From NCBI RefSeq assembly GCF_016086655.4, contig NC_052136.2, forward strand, positions 6,014,001-6,078,000: a stretch of 64,000 bases of DNA. Direction: 5' to 3'. The notes under the pieces are model-generated. The model did no database searches. It worked only from the letters and a program-made list of their open reading frames with translations, and was not told the origin of the DNA. This document shows positions 10,430 through 22,765 of this stretch, in pieces (the first letter of the stretch is position 1; every line of letters begins with the position of its first letter). The DNA comes from Lepeophtheirus salmonis (taxonomy: Eukaryota; Arthropoda; Copepoda; Siphonostomatoida; Caligidae). The translations under genes were made by a program, and so were the position numbers.

Positions 10430-12782
10430 CTTTATGTATTACTTATTTCTTTTTTTTTTTAAATTATTATAATTAATTATTTTTGTGTCCTGAGTTTTGT
10501 ATTTTAACTATACAAAATATGTTGTTATTCATTTTTTTTTTTTTTTTGAATTGAAGGTATATTTTTATATGATTAAATTAATTAATGAATTGAAGGGGCT
10601 CTATCCTCTAAAAACAAGGCTTATTATAAGTTGATTTTGTGGTACGTATCTACTAACTGTATCTGATGATGTTATCCAATGAATATATATTTTGTGTAGA
10701 AAATGTTTAGTAAGTTAAATATAAGAAGTAATATTTTGATATCTACCTCAATCTGCTTCATAATTATAAATATAAACTGAATCATTTACTACATTTTGTT
10801 ATGAAATCATCAGCTATCTTGAATTTATTTTTTTGTTGTTGTTTGAAGCTGCCCATTGACTTGCAGATTATTTTCCCTTGATCAGTGTTGATTAGGTGAA
10901 TTTGAATGAGTTTCTGTTCAGCTTTGAACATTAATTTCATAGTTTAGACTATAGTTTAAAAAAATATGAAAATAGAAGATCGCGCTCTTTTTGTAACTGT
11001 AACGTGAACAGTATTCTTTATTTTTCGATTCTGTTATCCATAGTTTTGTTAAACGATTACACAACAATTAATTTTGAAGGCAATAATTAATGTTTTAATT
11101 TGATTATAGCCTTTCTCTTAATTTCAATGATGACCATATTTCCTAAATTTATTCGACAGCGACGAAGTAATTTGAATTTTTCGACAGAAACGATGATTTT
11201 CTTTTGTCCGCTTTTTTTTCTTTTATTTAGAATTCTTTTTTGCCATACTATATCGCATAAAAGGTCAATTTCAGCTTCATTAAAATTATTTTTCCCACTT
11301 GAGTCATAGATCTTTCTTGATATAAAAAGTTAATACACTTATAGTGCTTGAAACATAATTTGTATTTAGACCCATTTTTCGTGGGTAATTCTTAAGAAAT
11401 AAATACATTCAACAATATCCATAATAAGCATTATTTTTTTATTTCATTTTTTTGCATAAATAATTGTTAAGATTTAAATTTGTTATAAATGTTGAATACG
11501 ATATATTCATAAATTGACTCATATGGGAAAAGGAAATATGGTGCCTAACTCCAGAAAACTAGAGCTGTATGTGTAAGATTAGCTTAAAATCTTTCATTTC
11601 TTCTTAAAATAAAAATGAAGTACATACATTTCACGGTATTTATTATTCATTAATGGGATGCCTTAGTAATGATATGATTCTTAAGATTAACTTTTGTCTT
11701 TAGAGCAACTTTTGAAGATCTTGATATAATCTTGACCTCAACTTCTTTAGTCTCAGTGTCATGACCAAGACTAAATAGTAGTGGGATTAAAACTTATCTT
11801 TTTGATTTCTTCACAAGAAAAAGAAGGATAAATATATTAATATACAGTGTCGATTAGCAGTGGTTCTCAACTAAATTTCCACAGAGCAGTTTATTTTAAT
11901 CATAAAAATGTATTACCTTAATTATATGAATTCAACCTTGGATAAGATACAGTCAAGGTGATTATATACAAGGTGTCTCGATAATAAACTTGCAAGGTAG
12001 TCTGGTTGATGTTAGCTAACAACTTTTTGAGGACGTCACAAAGGAGACATGTTTAGTGTTACTCACTACTTATAATTGTTAATTAATAAGTATGTATAAA
12101 TACTCGAAGCCGAAGGAGAATACTGCCTCTCTTTTATCGATAGTTTATTCTATTCTGTCTTTGTATATAAATAGTTATTGCGAACTATTAAGTGATTATG
12201 TGCTAAAAAAATATTAATGACTTCTTAACTTCTGTAGATTTTATTGGAATATTTGAATGTCGTAACAATTTTCAAAGTTATTGAATCAGGAATCCCAAGG
12301 AAAAATTGTCTTATTCAAGGCATTGTATTCGGTTATTTTAGCAGGATAATTATGTTGATGTTTATTATACGCAAGATGAATGACAAATTAAGATCTTATT
12401 GTTAGTTTATATTTTTCAAATAAGCATATAATATTTAGTGCATAATATCCACTTATTCTTAATATATTATTGATTTCTTCGTTATACTCATGATATATTT
12501 TTTTTGAAAATGTATGTATTGAACTATTTTTTTTATATTCAAAGCCACTTTTAATCTTTTTTTAAAATTAATTTGAGTTGCTTAATTGTTGGAGAGTAAA
12601 AGTTTACACTAATAGAATTGTCAGATAGATAAGGAAATAAAATACTATTAGTTTTATAAATTTGAACTTCCTCCTCTTGACTCTGCTATGACTTCATCAA
12701 ACTAGACAGTACAATTGTAAAGAAAATCAAAGAAATCTCTTATCGATACACCTTACATATATATATGATATATATTGATATA
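10430..12782. other. Non-coding, nothing recognised
   Basis: AT-rich, with poly-T runs. The open frame at 11100-11309 is hydrophobic low-complexity sequence with no family resemblance. No RNA gene seen. Confidence 0.4.
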
Positions 12783-13256
12783 CAGTGATGTAAATCCAGT
12801 GAATTTTTTAGCTCACTCGTTTTTTTGGAATTGGTAATCCGAAGAATGAATTTTCTTATCCTCAGCAGTTGTCATTATTATTTATGTAATTCCTGAGTAG
12901 TGAACACCCTTGCCTAAATAGATTACATCATATTCAAAAATTTGATGGAACATTCGTCTGTGCTCATAAAACTTTGAGCTTAACCCTTAGGATTTGGATC
13001 GGAGTCATAATTCTAAGTCTTTTTTGGACTAGGAGTATGATTGGGGATCCACATATGAGTAATTCTAACAAATGTCCATGTTTAATACTTTTCTCCTTCT
13101 TTTCTTGTCACAGCTGATTGTAGCTGATCTAATGAAAAGTCATGAGCATTTTTTTTCTCTACTCCAAAAAATTCTTCAAAATGTCAGGTTTACCATGTTG
13201 ATTTTCTTTTTCTTTTCTTATTTAACATGTCCATTGTAAACAGGATTTCATCAATA
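12783..13256 (+). mobile_element. Family B element (MITE)
   Basis: Starts CAGTGATGTAAATCCAGTG, then TTAGCTCACTCG, a GTCATTATTATTTA segment, a GGACTAGGAGTATGATTGGG segment, CACAGCTGATTGTAGCTGAT, and ends GGATTTCATCAATA, the decayed inverted terminus. A target duplication is not clear for this copy. Confidence 0.75.
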
Positions 13257-13270
13257 ACGTATATATATAT

Positions 13271-13610
13271 TACTAGCAGAGGGTGCCTGCGTGGTAGGGC
13301 TGAATATAGGGGAATAGAAACAAAGAATGAAGGCGAAGAAAAGAGAGAAGAATATAGAAGGAGAGAGAGGTAGAATAGAAGAGGGGGGAGACAGGGAGAG
13401 ATACAGAAAGAGAGAAGGGAAAGGAGGTTATGTTTTGGTCAAAAATAGCCTCTTAATGACTGCAGAGGCACAAAAAATATCACCGGAACATTTTGAGCTA
13501 TTTCAACGTCTACTTGATAAATTTCAGAATTATCTATTCGACCGTTTTGGATTCCATTTGTGATAACACAAAAAAAAAAAAGACTTATAAATATATATAT
13601 TATTTAAGTA
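13271..13610 (+). repeat. Family E dispersed repeat with GA-rich tract
   Basis: Inverted copy of 820-1135. It begins GCAGAGGGTGCCTGCGTGG, carries a GA-rich tract (about 13327-13430), and ends GTGATAACACA plus an A run. The 78-codon open frame at 13327-13563 lies wholly inside this repeat and is not regarded as a gene. The AGCA(A/G)AGGGT start recurs at 17455 and (reversed) near 34780. Confidence 0.6.
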
Positions 13611-14149
13611 AAATACTTGAGTAGTAATTATATGAGGGTGGATAACATGTAATTAATAATGACAGGACAATTATGCCTTTAAATTGATTTAAAAAAAATT
13701 ATAGCAGGAAATACTATGTTTTCGATCGTTTTGGTCAACTTGTTTTTTTCTCGTCTGCTGGTGGGGTGTCAAAGAATTTCCTGTACTATTACTCTATGTA
13801 TTTTATATCTATGGCACATATTTTGAGTCGCACATCAAGGAATGATAAGTGATACATCCCTAATAACCACCAAAGGATTTTGGGCCTTTTATGTAATGTT
13901 TCTTTTTAGAGGAGAGGTTTCGAGACACCGAAACACAATACTGGGATTCACATTGAAATTAGGAGACGCCTGTTAAATCTTTTAACTTAAGGTTTCGGGT
14001 ACCAATGTTAAAGTTTGAAATTGTGTAAGAAACTGCTGCGTGTTTTTTTTTTGTTTTCCTGCATCGCATGTCACTTTCACGGTAAAATTGATCTTAGAAA
14101 GATACATTAGGAAAAATATCCATTCACTTTTCTGGGTGGAAATAACTCC

Positions 14150-14280
14150 CACTTCTTCTTGTAGCTGATCTAATGAGCCGTCATTACGTATAAGCTGCTT
14201 TTATAAATAACATTCTTCAAATTGTTAGGGTTCCCATGTTGATTTTCGTATTTTTTTAAACATACACGATTTTCATCAGT
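14150..14280 (+). mobile_element. Family B fragment (right part)
   Basis: TTGTAGCTGATCTAATGA, ACATTCTTCAAATTGTTAGG, CCATGTTGATTTTCG and ACGATTTTCATCAGT match the right third of family B. Confidence 0.6.
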
Positions 14281-15274
14281 ATTCGAAATCGTCGAGGAGC
14301 GGCTTACCAGCCGTGAGGAGCCAGAACTGCACACAAAAGGTCCTTTGTAAAAACAGAAACAGGCTGGAGTTTTGACCCCAATCGATGTGGTCTCCATACA
14401 TACCTGACTTGTACACGCTTTACTTTATCTTCTGACCGTACTTAGAGTCAATGTCCAGTACCATCCACCACTCGAATATCGTCCCCCTGAAGACCTCTGT
14501 GAATGAACATTGGAGGGAAGGGGGTTTGCATTGAGAAGTAAATGTTCTGAAGAAAATTGATAAAAATATAATTGTATTAATACTAATTTGTTATAGGAAA
14601 TTATGTTATTGAAATTATAACTCGAAAGTCTCCATGTAACAGCCAATAAAAGTAACTACGTGCTAGAGTGCTAGGATTATATTATATTAATCTTCGAGGT
14701 TTTTTAGAAGATAGGTAACCGTTGTTAAAATCAACTTTTTTTTTTCTATTTTAAAAAATAGTTATCATGACACGTCTATACTACATGCATTTACTATTAG
14801 GCACTCTATGAATATTGAACCATTTTGCAATGGATTTAGTTTGCACGTACTATCACAAACCTTTTCGTTTAACTAATTAAAACAATAGGGTAACAGAGGG
14901 GTCCACAGGATTATATATATATATATATATTTTGAAGGCGAGGGTTGCTTGGTTTTTTTTCTAAATTTTTGGAAATAAATTTTTGGGGATTTTTTTTGTC
15001 CGACAAGGCTTATCTATAATTCAATTTAATAGTACAATTAAAAAAATATTGAAATCAATAATACAAACATACACACGTCTGCTAAAATTTAATCAAAGAC
15101 AAAGAATAATACAAAAATGAATATATCATGCTAAGATAAAGACAAAAACTTGAAAAGAAAACACTGAACTGTAGAAGTGAAGTTTCACAACGGATAAAAC
15201 AACGGATATTTCATAGTCCGAGCAAGAACGTTTGACATACAATATATGCAGAGCCTTTCTAATAGCTCCATTTT
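14281..15274. other. Non-coding with short TA repeat
   Basis: Holds a (TA)n run at about 14912-14930 followed by GAGGGTTGCTTGG, a terminus-like word seen reversed near 34770. No gene recognised; the 75- and 73-codon reverse frames are unsupported. Confidence 0.35.
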
Positions 15275-15562
15275 GGAAAAAAATTAAATAATATTAAATA
15301 TATAAATAATAATTTTAAAACACATAGCTATGGGGAAAAAAATTCAAAAATCCACAGCTGTTCACAAAAAAAAATCATTTTTTGTAAAAATAAATTTCCG
15401 AAATCTACTGCTATTCACAAAAACTTTGACAAATTACACTTTTTGATCAAAAATTGAAAAATTAATTTAAATTCAAGCATTCAATTTAGTAGTAAAAAGT
15501 AAACATTCCTCAATTTGACTGGGGGTTGCAGGCCCTTCGGCCCAGTCATGCAAACAACCCTG
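15275..15562 (+). mobile_element. Family A element, decayed
   Basis: AT modules with CACAGCTGTTCAC and CTACTGCTATTCAC, then TTGACTGGGGGTTGCAGGCCC and a decayed right terminus near CATGCAAACAACCCTGGG. Confidence 0.55.
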
Positions 15563-17729
15563 GGTAATATAATAATTACGGTTAGCTTTTTGAAATAATC
15601 AGCGATCCTCTGTATTTTCCTCTCAACTGTTTTACTTCATTTTCACAACTTGACTCTTGTACACGTCGTTATCTTTATTTTATAACACAAACTTTCATGT
15701 TGAAAAAACAGAAAAATGGCCCAATATTAGTTCTGGAAGTAATTAAACAATTTCTTTCTCCCAATTATGGAACTATTATAGAAAAATTACTAAAGAAAAT
15801 GTTCACAGCAAAACAAGAGTTAATTTGCATTGAGCCAATCAACGTTTAAAATAAGGAGAAATACGGACAGCTGACATTTAAAGCCGCTGACTCTACATAT
15901 TAAGAACTTAAAAAGTGTTTAACATAGAATTTGGATTATCTATATTAATTTATATCAATGAAGGACTTCAATTCCATGTATATTGTATATAATATTTATT
16001 TCTCTATGATTATATATAAATAATTAATAAAATATTAATAATATACAGCTGTCAATAAATGTTAAACAGGTTTGATTCGTTTTTTTTATTCGTCAAAATT
16101 CTTGTATTATTAATATGATCTCCATAAATCTGGAACAAAATCTGTGAACAGTTGTCAACAATTATTAAATAATAACTTCATAGCCTGGAAGAATTGGCTA
16201 GCTATTAACGGATTTGTGATCTTTTTTTGATGCCAGTTTTGTATGAAAGGTTTCGTGATACAATAAAGGTAAGATGAATCAAAAGCGATTTCTTTTTCTT
16301 CAGTAAAATAACTCTGCTGTGATTATAAAAGTCTTTCTAAAAAATAATTTTACTGCAAACTCATTGCAGTGGAGAAAATGAGATAATTGCTGAGTCACGG
16401 GTTGGGCGAAAGGGATGTATTTATGAAATCAACAATTACATGATATATAGTTTGTAAAATTAACGCAAAGTATGTTGGTCATATCAAAGGAAGCTGTTTC
16501 TGATACTTCCCTAATTTTGCATTATTTAACTGATGTATCCAACACCCCTTCTCTTTTTTAAAAAAATAATTATATATTTTTTCAGTTGGCCTTATATAAT
16601 AATCAATACAATTTATATAGACATTTTCTCATTTAACTCAAATAAACTTTTTTCCGAAGACACATTTCAAATTTTTTCATGAATCAAGCAAGATCACGGC
16701 AACTGCATTGTTAGTTGCATGGCACATGGCTGATCTTGCGAACAATTAATGATTTAAATAAGTTTAATTCGTTTATTTTTTTATTTGTCAAAATTCTTGT
16801 ATTTCTAATAAGACCTCCATAAATCTGGATTCCACGACTTGAAATTAACGTTAGCTCGGCAACTTGTCTGATCTGGGTAAATTTCTAAGAACACAAAATA
16901 TTTCGAGTCATATAGAAATTAAGATTCTGTAACTCGACATAATATTTTGAAACTTTTTGTTTTGTCCATCATATAAACTGTCTGAATTATAGTTTGATTT
17001 GGATTAGGAGGCATTAGAGGTTGTGAATTTCAATTTGCTTTTTAAATGGTACTATTCTGAATTCATATTTGAGTTCAGAATATTGCTGCTCCAATAGATT
17101 ATAAACAAATCCTCCAGCCAAACACGTAGCTTACAAATTGTATTTTATATAACAACATTTTTGTTTTAAATTTAAAAGTATCGAAAATTACCACAATACC
17201 GATACTTAACTTTGTTCCTGAACTGATACAATTGTTTTTTATCGAAATAAAATAAAGACAGGGCCCTCGATGTGTGTAACATAACCATGGTTTATAGTAA
17301 ATAATATTATCATTCAGGGAGTTGTATTATTTTGTCGCAAGATGGCGGCACTCTCTGTCGCTTTGTTTACAGACAAATATAAGTAAACAACGTTCATGCC
17401 CTTTAGACTACAGTAAAATAGTGTGTAATAAGGAACATTTTATCACTATAATAGCAAAGGGGTACCCGGCGTTGCGGAGCGGGAGCGGGAAATAACATTG
17501 ACAATGGTAAATGTTATTTCTATGTAATGGCGATCATAGTAATATAGAGCCTGTATCTATTACAGTATAATATTATAGTATGTGTTTGTATGTTTGTCTG
17601 CGAATTAGCAAGTTTCGAATTCTTTGTATGTGCATAATAACATCTATAATCTCAGTATTGTATCAAATTTATTATAACGAATTAAAAAAAAAAAAAATGG
17701 TGTAATCATTCTATAAACTTTATTTTATC
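15563..17729. other. Non-coding with a short local duplication
   Basis: Segments at about 16055-16140 and 16755-16825 are diverged direct copies (both contain GTCAAAATTCTTGTATT and CTCCATAAATCTGGA). A family F word (TTTCGTGATACAATAAAGGT) sits at about 16250. A terminus-like GCAAAGGGGTACCCGGCGTT occurs near 17455. No gene recognised. Confidence 0.45.
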
Positions 17730-18034
17730 CAAGGTTAATAGAAATGTAAGGTTAGACCATCATGTATTCGGGCTTACTAGAATTTTTAATCTAATACCGA
17801 CTGCAGGGCAAGACAGGCAGATTTGGACAAACTACGCAACCAATCACAGTCTATGACGTAACTATTCCTAGAATTTTCAATTTAATGTATCGTACCGACT
17901 GTTGTGAAGAAAAAAAGATTTTGACAAAACACACAACCACTCATTTACTATGACGTCAACATTAAAAGCGTTGTGGAAGTCAAACATCAGTCCTACACGC
18001 GTTATGGTATAACCTTGTATTTCTATTAGCCTTG
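17730..18034 (+). mobile_element. Family C MITE, copy 1, with 8-bp target duplication
   Basis: Ends are near-perfect inverted repeats: CAAGGTTAATAGAAATGTAA at the left and, reverse-complemented, CAAGGCTAATAGAAATACAA at the right. It is flanked on both sides by ATTTTATC (17722-17729 and 18035-18042), an exact 8-bp target-site duplication as made by hAT transposases. Length 305 bp, no coding capacity. Confidence 0.92.
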
Positions 18035-18589
18035 ATTTTATCTACGAATCCAATATTGCAATGGAAATCCATTTTTTTTGCACCTCAAAAAAAAAAAAAA
18101 AAACTAAAACTGCAATTTTAACCGATTTCTTCTTTGATTTTGAATAAATTTAGAAAATTCCAAATTTGGGAAAGAGCTATACAAATAGTTAACAAATTTT
18201 AAGGGCCAAATCATGCACATTCTGAACAAAGGAAGTTAATTAATCAATTGTAGGTCAATAGGTCATGATTTGAAATATCCAAAATAGAAATCAAATATTG
18301 TAAAAGGATTTCCCCATAAATCCATTCTCATTTTTTCTGTCATTCCATGTCACAAGTTAGAATTTGAGTTGTTGATTAGACTTTGACTTGATTTACAAAA
18401 AAGATTTGCACATAAGTTATATTTTTTTAGTTGAAAAGTATCAAAATACTTTCAGGACTTTGACACATTTTTAGACTCAATAGCTAAGACCACTCATAAA
18501 GCCCAAATTGCTGAGGGTACACATAGGGTTTTGAATCCTAAGTATTTTTATGCTTGCAATTTTTGTTGTTGTTGGCTACAAACAGCTAC

Positions 18590-19010
18590 ACAAAGAAAAG
18601 ATGATTTTTTTTTCTCAAAATATATTGATATTAAAAACTTCACTTTTGAAAAAAAATATAATTTTTCAAATTTTGTTTCAAAATATTTAGTTTTTCAATT
18701 TTTTTTCCACGAAACTTAATTTCTTGTGAAAGAGTGTGGATTTTTGAAATTTAAAAAAAAAATTCTTTTTTTGTGAATAGCTATAGATTTTTGAAATTTA
18801 AAAAAAAATCCTTTTTTTGTGAATAGGTATAGATTTTTGAAATTTTTTTCCCGAAAATTTGATATTTAAAATTTAATTATTCATTTTTTTTGTGAGTAGT
18901 TATGGATTTTTGTAATTTTTCCTAAAAAAATTATTATTTGAAGTTTATTTATATTAATTTTTTTTTAAATTAAATTTTGTTGCTTATCTGTAGATTTTTG
19001 AAATTTTCAC
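18590..19010 (-). mobile_element. Family A element, reverse, internal modules only
   Basis: Four or five AT modules carrying GAATAGCTATAGATTTTTG-like words at intervals of about 60 bp. Outer termini not seen. Confidence 0.55.
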
Positions 19011-19429
19011 TTTATTAATTGAAAAAAACTAATTAATGTTATAAAAAAAGTTATGGAATAAAATGCTATGTTTTAATAATATGTAATTCGTTTTAAAAAT
19101 GGGGAAGATATAGTGTGAAATTGATAGTCTACGAGTAATTAAGAGATAAATAGCGGTTGATATGATTGAATGATTTGGCTAACTACCAGATGATTTCGGG
19201 CTTTCTTTGTATTTCTTTTTGGAGGAAAGTTTTCGTGATACAATAAAGGTAACTACAGGCTTTATCTCACTAACACAAAGATACCATATACAGATATTTC
19301 TGTTTCTTATTCACATATCAATTATCTGGACGTTAATTGGTTGAACTATATTATTATTGTTAAGCTTTGAACTAGTGATGGGACAATTAATCGAAATGGG
19401 ATTGGTATTTAACCACTTAATACTTTTCT
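19011..19429. repeat. Family F unit
   Basis: TTAAGAGATAAATAGCGGTTG, CTAACTACCAGATGATTTC and TTTCGTGATACAATAAAGGT (about 19233-19252) match units of the family F clusters at 39.6-40.7 and 45.4-47.3 kb. Confidence 0.5.
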
Positions 19430-19669
19430 ATGTTATGAAAAAAAAAAAAAGTAGAGCTTTACTTTTTTGGTATTTTTTTTTGTAAAAAATTTACCAATTT
19501 TTAGAACAGCCATGTGTTTTTGAAACTTTATGCGAATAGTTGTGAATTTTTTCAAAAAAATTATATATATCACTGTATATTTGAAATTTATTAATTCTAA
19601 TTTTTTTCAAAAAAAAATCCAAAACCAAGACCCCTCCAAATAAAATTTAATACTGTGGATGCCCCTGAT
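19430..19669 (-). mobile_element. Family A element, reverse
   Basis: AT modules followed by AAAACCAAGACCCCTCC and GTGGATGCCCCTGA, the reverse form of the family's left terminus. Confidence 0.6.
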
Positions 19670-19984
19670 AGAAAAAATGGTATTTTTTAACTATTATTTA
19701 AATATGAAATAAATCCTTGCTCCAAAATGGCACAACCCATGTGATATATATTTTTGAATTAGTGAGAAGATTGAAGAGATAACCTCTATATGTAAAGTAA
19801 CTACGGGTTAGTATGTTCATGAAAGACATGGTCAATACGGAGGATTTATTGGAGAGTTATAATCACGTATGTGAAAATTGCGGAAATCCTCGTGTGCATA
19901 TATTTAAAAAAAGTAGCAGTTATTAACCTGCAAGAGATTAGTATTAAAATTAATTACCTTTCCCTATTTTGAGAATTCAAACTT

Positions 19985-20291
19985 ATTAGTAAAGATAAGA
20001 TGTTTTTAAGAGTGCAAGGAGAAGGCAATTACTCCGGTTTTGATCCTCAATTCTAGTAGGAGTCCAACAAGGACTTACAATTATAGTATAAATCCGCAAC
20101 AAATCCTCTTTTATAAGCGCAAACAAATGTTCAGTCATGTTTTGAATATAATTGAATCTATTTAGGAAAGGATGTTGACTACTTAAGAATTAAATAATAA
20201 TGACAACTACTAAGAAAAGAAAATTCCTTCTTTATATTACCAATTATAAATTAACAGGCCAGCTAAAAACACACTGAATTTACATCATTAG
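19985..20291 (-). mobile_element. Family B element, reverse
   Basis: TTACTCCGGTTTTGATCCTC, GAGTCCAACAAGGACTTAC, then GGCCAGCTAAAAACACACTG and the terminus TTTACATCATTAG. Confidence 0.65.
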
Positions 20292-20464
20292 TAAGGGTGA
20301 TAATTTTGGTAAGAATAGAAAAGCGTGCGAGGAGAAGAGAAGAAATACTTATGGCATCATTGATTAAATAATATACATCTTCTTCTATCAATCATGAACG
20401 TTATCATTCCCGCCTTTATTATTCAATATTAATATAATAATATTAGATGGGGATAGTCGATAGA

Positions 20465-20968
20465 GAACTGAATAAAATGCAAAAAATAACGTCGCCTTCT
20501 GTCTGGATTTCTGAAAATGGAGGCCTAGGAATTACCGGATGAGAAACAGATGGTTTGTCGGATTTGTCGATATAAATGTGCCTTTAGTCCCCTGTCTAGA
20601 ATTACACGCCACTCATTATCCTCATCTCATAACAAGAGTATGGATATTCATCTATAAAATCAATTTAACGATGAATACATCAAGTCAGACTTTAACTCTG
20701 ATCTCACAACGATGCTTATTGCATGTAGTATAACCTTATCCATTGCTAATCATCTACGTTCAAAAAATTTATGGAGAAATACAGGGGTAAACATATCCCT
20801 TCCCGAGGAACCATCATTAAATTAATGGAGGATGTTGTTACTGATGTCATTTATAGAAATACATATAAAAATGTTTTGAGTCATCCACACCAAATGACGA
20901 TCAAGTTATCAGTAAAAAGTATTTACGAATATCGAAATGGAACTCTGAATTTTGTACTATCTCACAGT
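20465..20968 (+). pseudogene. Degenerate hAT-type transposase fragment
   Basis: Reading across frameshifts, an N-terminal BED-finger-like part (VCRICRYKCAFSPLSRITRH, about 20550-20610) is followed by DLTTMLIACSITLSIANHL (about 20698-20755) and IPSRGTIIKLMEDVV (about 20799-20843). The order Cys-x2-Cys finger, then a 'purely hydrophobic, FSIV'-like block, then (I/L)PSR-T matches hAT transposases. Frames are interrupted by stops and shifts, and the catalytic domain is not seen. Inference from motif order; the true coding ancestor cannot be reconstructed from this copy. Confidence 0.5.
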
Positions 20969-21033
20969 AAGTATTCAATTTTTTTTTAAATCTAACCATA
21001 TATATGATTCTATTTTAGCTAAACATATCAAGA

Positions 21034-21320
21034 ATTATGAAACACAACTCAGTAAAGGGCAAAAACAACTGCTTAAATGGTCACAACAACGGGGGTAGTA
21101 GCTTTGGATGGTTTGCAACTAGTTTGTCTGAGACTACTTACTTCGCTTTAAGACTTGGGTATGATAATTAGGGTTTCCAATATTACATAGTCAATAAATA
21201 TTACTTTTTTATCACTTAAGGTTGATGGGCTCCAAGAAATGGTGTTCAGAAAACTCATAAAAGGCAAAAACAACTGTTTAAATGGTCACACCAACGAGGG
21301 TAGTTGCATTGGGTGTTGCA
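21034..21320 (+). repeat. Two direct copies of a short segment
   Basis: GGCAAAAACAACTGCTTAAA at about 21058 and GGCAAAAACAACTGTTTAAA at about 21267, each followed by TGGTCACA and CAACG(G/A)GGGTAGT. About 210 bp apart, just downstream of the hAT relic. No coding function seen. Confidence 0.6.
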
Positions 21321-22684
21321 TTATAATTAACAATTGGGTATATCCTTTATGATAATAGTATGTTGTTATATAAGCATACCTAAATAACGGGGAATAATCT
21401 TTTTTGATGCTCTTAATAGGGAGTAATATCGCCGGACATTACTACATAATTAGCTTTTGCTCTAAATCTTTACGATGAATTTATTTCTAACATTTTTTTA
21501 TTAATATATTTATTGTCTAATTTTATGATTTTGACATTTACTTTACTATTAATAATTAGTTAGATCTCATCGGTAGAGATATATCTATCCTGTGCACAAT
21601 TGTATATAGCAACTTCCACATGAAGAAGAGGGGTGATTATCTTTTTGATTAAACTCCATGTCTCGTTTGTGTATTGCAACCTAAAGTTATGGCATATTTA
21701 ACTGAATTCCGATGTTAGAACAAGAAAAAATTATCTGGATCAATCTATTATTTCAATATTCTGTATTTATAATTTATTATTATTAATAGTTATATGATTT
21801 TAATTGTTTAATTTTGTATATTTAACTTAAATGTTTAATTTTGTATATTTAACTTAAATGTTTAATTTTGTATATTTAACTTAAATGTTTAATGGTTTAT
21901 TTTTTAGTATGTAGATTATATTTAATTAAAGCCTTCTTTTTTAAACTTTGAGCTTCAAATATATTTCAAATACTCTACTTTGTCGTTTCATTAGCTATTA
22001 TTCTGAGAATAAGGTTCATAATGAATTACAATTTCATGGAGTGTGACGTTTTCAAATCTACTGTAACGGATAAAAAACGTCGAAGTCAATTATACGTAGT
22101 ATATCTTCATTAAACATTTTGCTAATAAATACATTCGTTATACCCTCAAAAATCATAATAAAGCAGGCAGATGATAATCACATCAGTATTTTAAACAATG
22201 ATACCATATGTCTTTTCCCCCTCCTCCTTGCACGCGTTTTTCTCTACAATATTATCAACTATAATCATTAGTAATGCCCATCATTTAAAAAAAGAGCATC
22301 CGTTTTTCCCTTTCTTATCACCATAGATACATATTTTTTTCTTTACACTCTTCCCATCTTTACTTATTAGCGATCAAATAGCGTACTATAGGCTTTATAG
22401 TGATCTCAGCTAGGGAATGGGTCGTCTCTCAAGGTTAACAACGCATACTTTTCGTTTTGATTTATACTCACGAGGTTTTACACCATTTTCTTATCTCTAG
22501 TTATAACTTATAAGTATTGATGGGATTTGTGTAAAGGACAGGGAGAAGGAAGGAGCGAAATTTATGGTACTAGTAAGGATGCCATTTTTGTAAAGTAAAA
22601 ATGAGGATGAGGAGAAGGCAGAAGAGAGGCTTATAGTATTACTGAATTAAAACTATCATTGTTATATGATTATTTTTTTGGTTT
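21321..22684. other. Non-coding with a tandem repeat
   Basis: AT-rich; contains the 27-bp tandem repeat listed separately. No gene recognised. Confidence 0.35.
21805..21893. repeat. 27-bp tandem repeat, about 3.3 copies
   Basis: The unit TGTTTAATTTTGTATATTTA plus ACTTAAA is repeated three times in perfect register, then a partial copy. Confidence 0.85.
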
Positions 22685-22765
22685 TTGGGAGGGGGGAATA
22701 ATCTGTATTACCAAAGTTGTGGCCTTAACGGTCTTGCAGTTCTAGCAGTTCTGGTTTTTGAATCG

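Noticed and set aside
13327..13563. 78-codon frame rich in Glu, Lys and Arg
   Set aside because: It lies inside the GA-rich family E repeat that is also present inverted at 820-1135, and the charged composition follows from the GA tract.
20771..20989. 72-codon frame as a stand-alone gene
   Set aside because: Part of a longer, frame-shifted hAT-like relic beginning near 20465.
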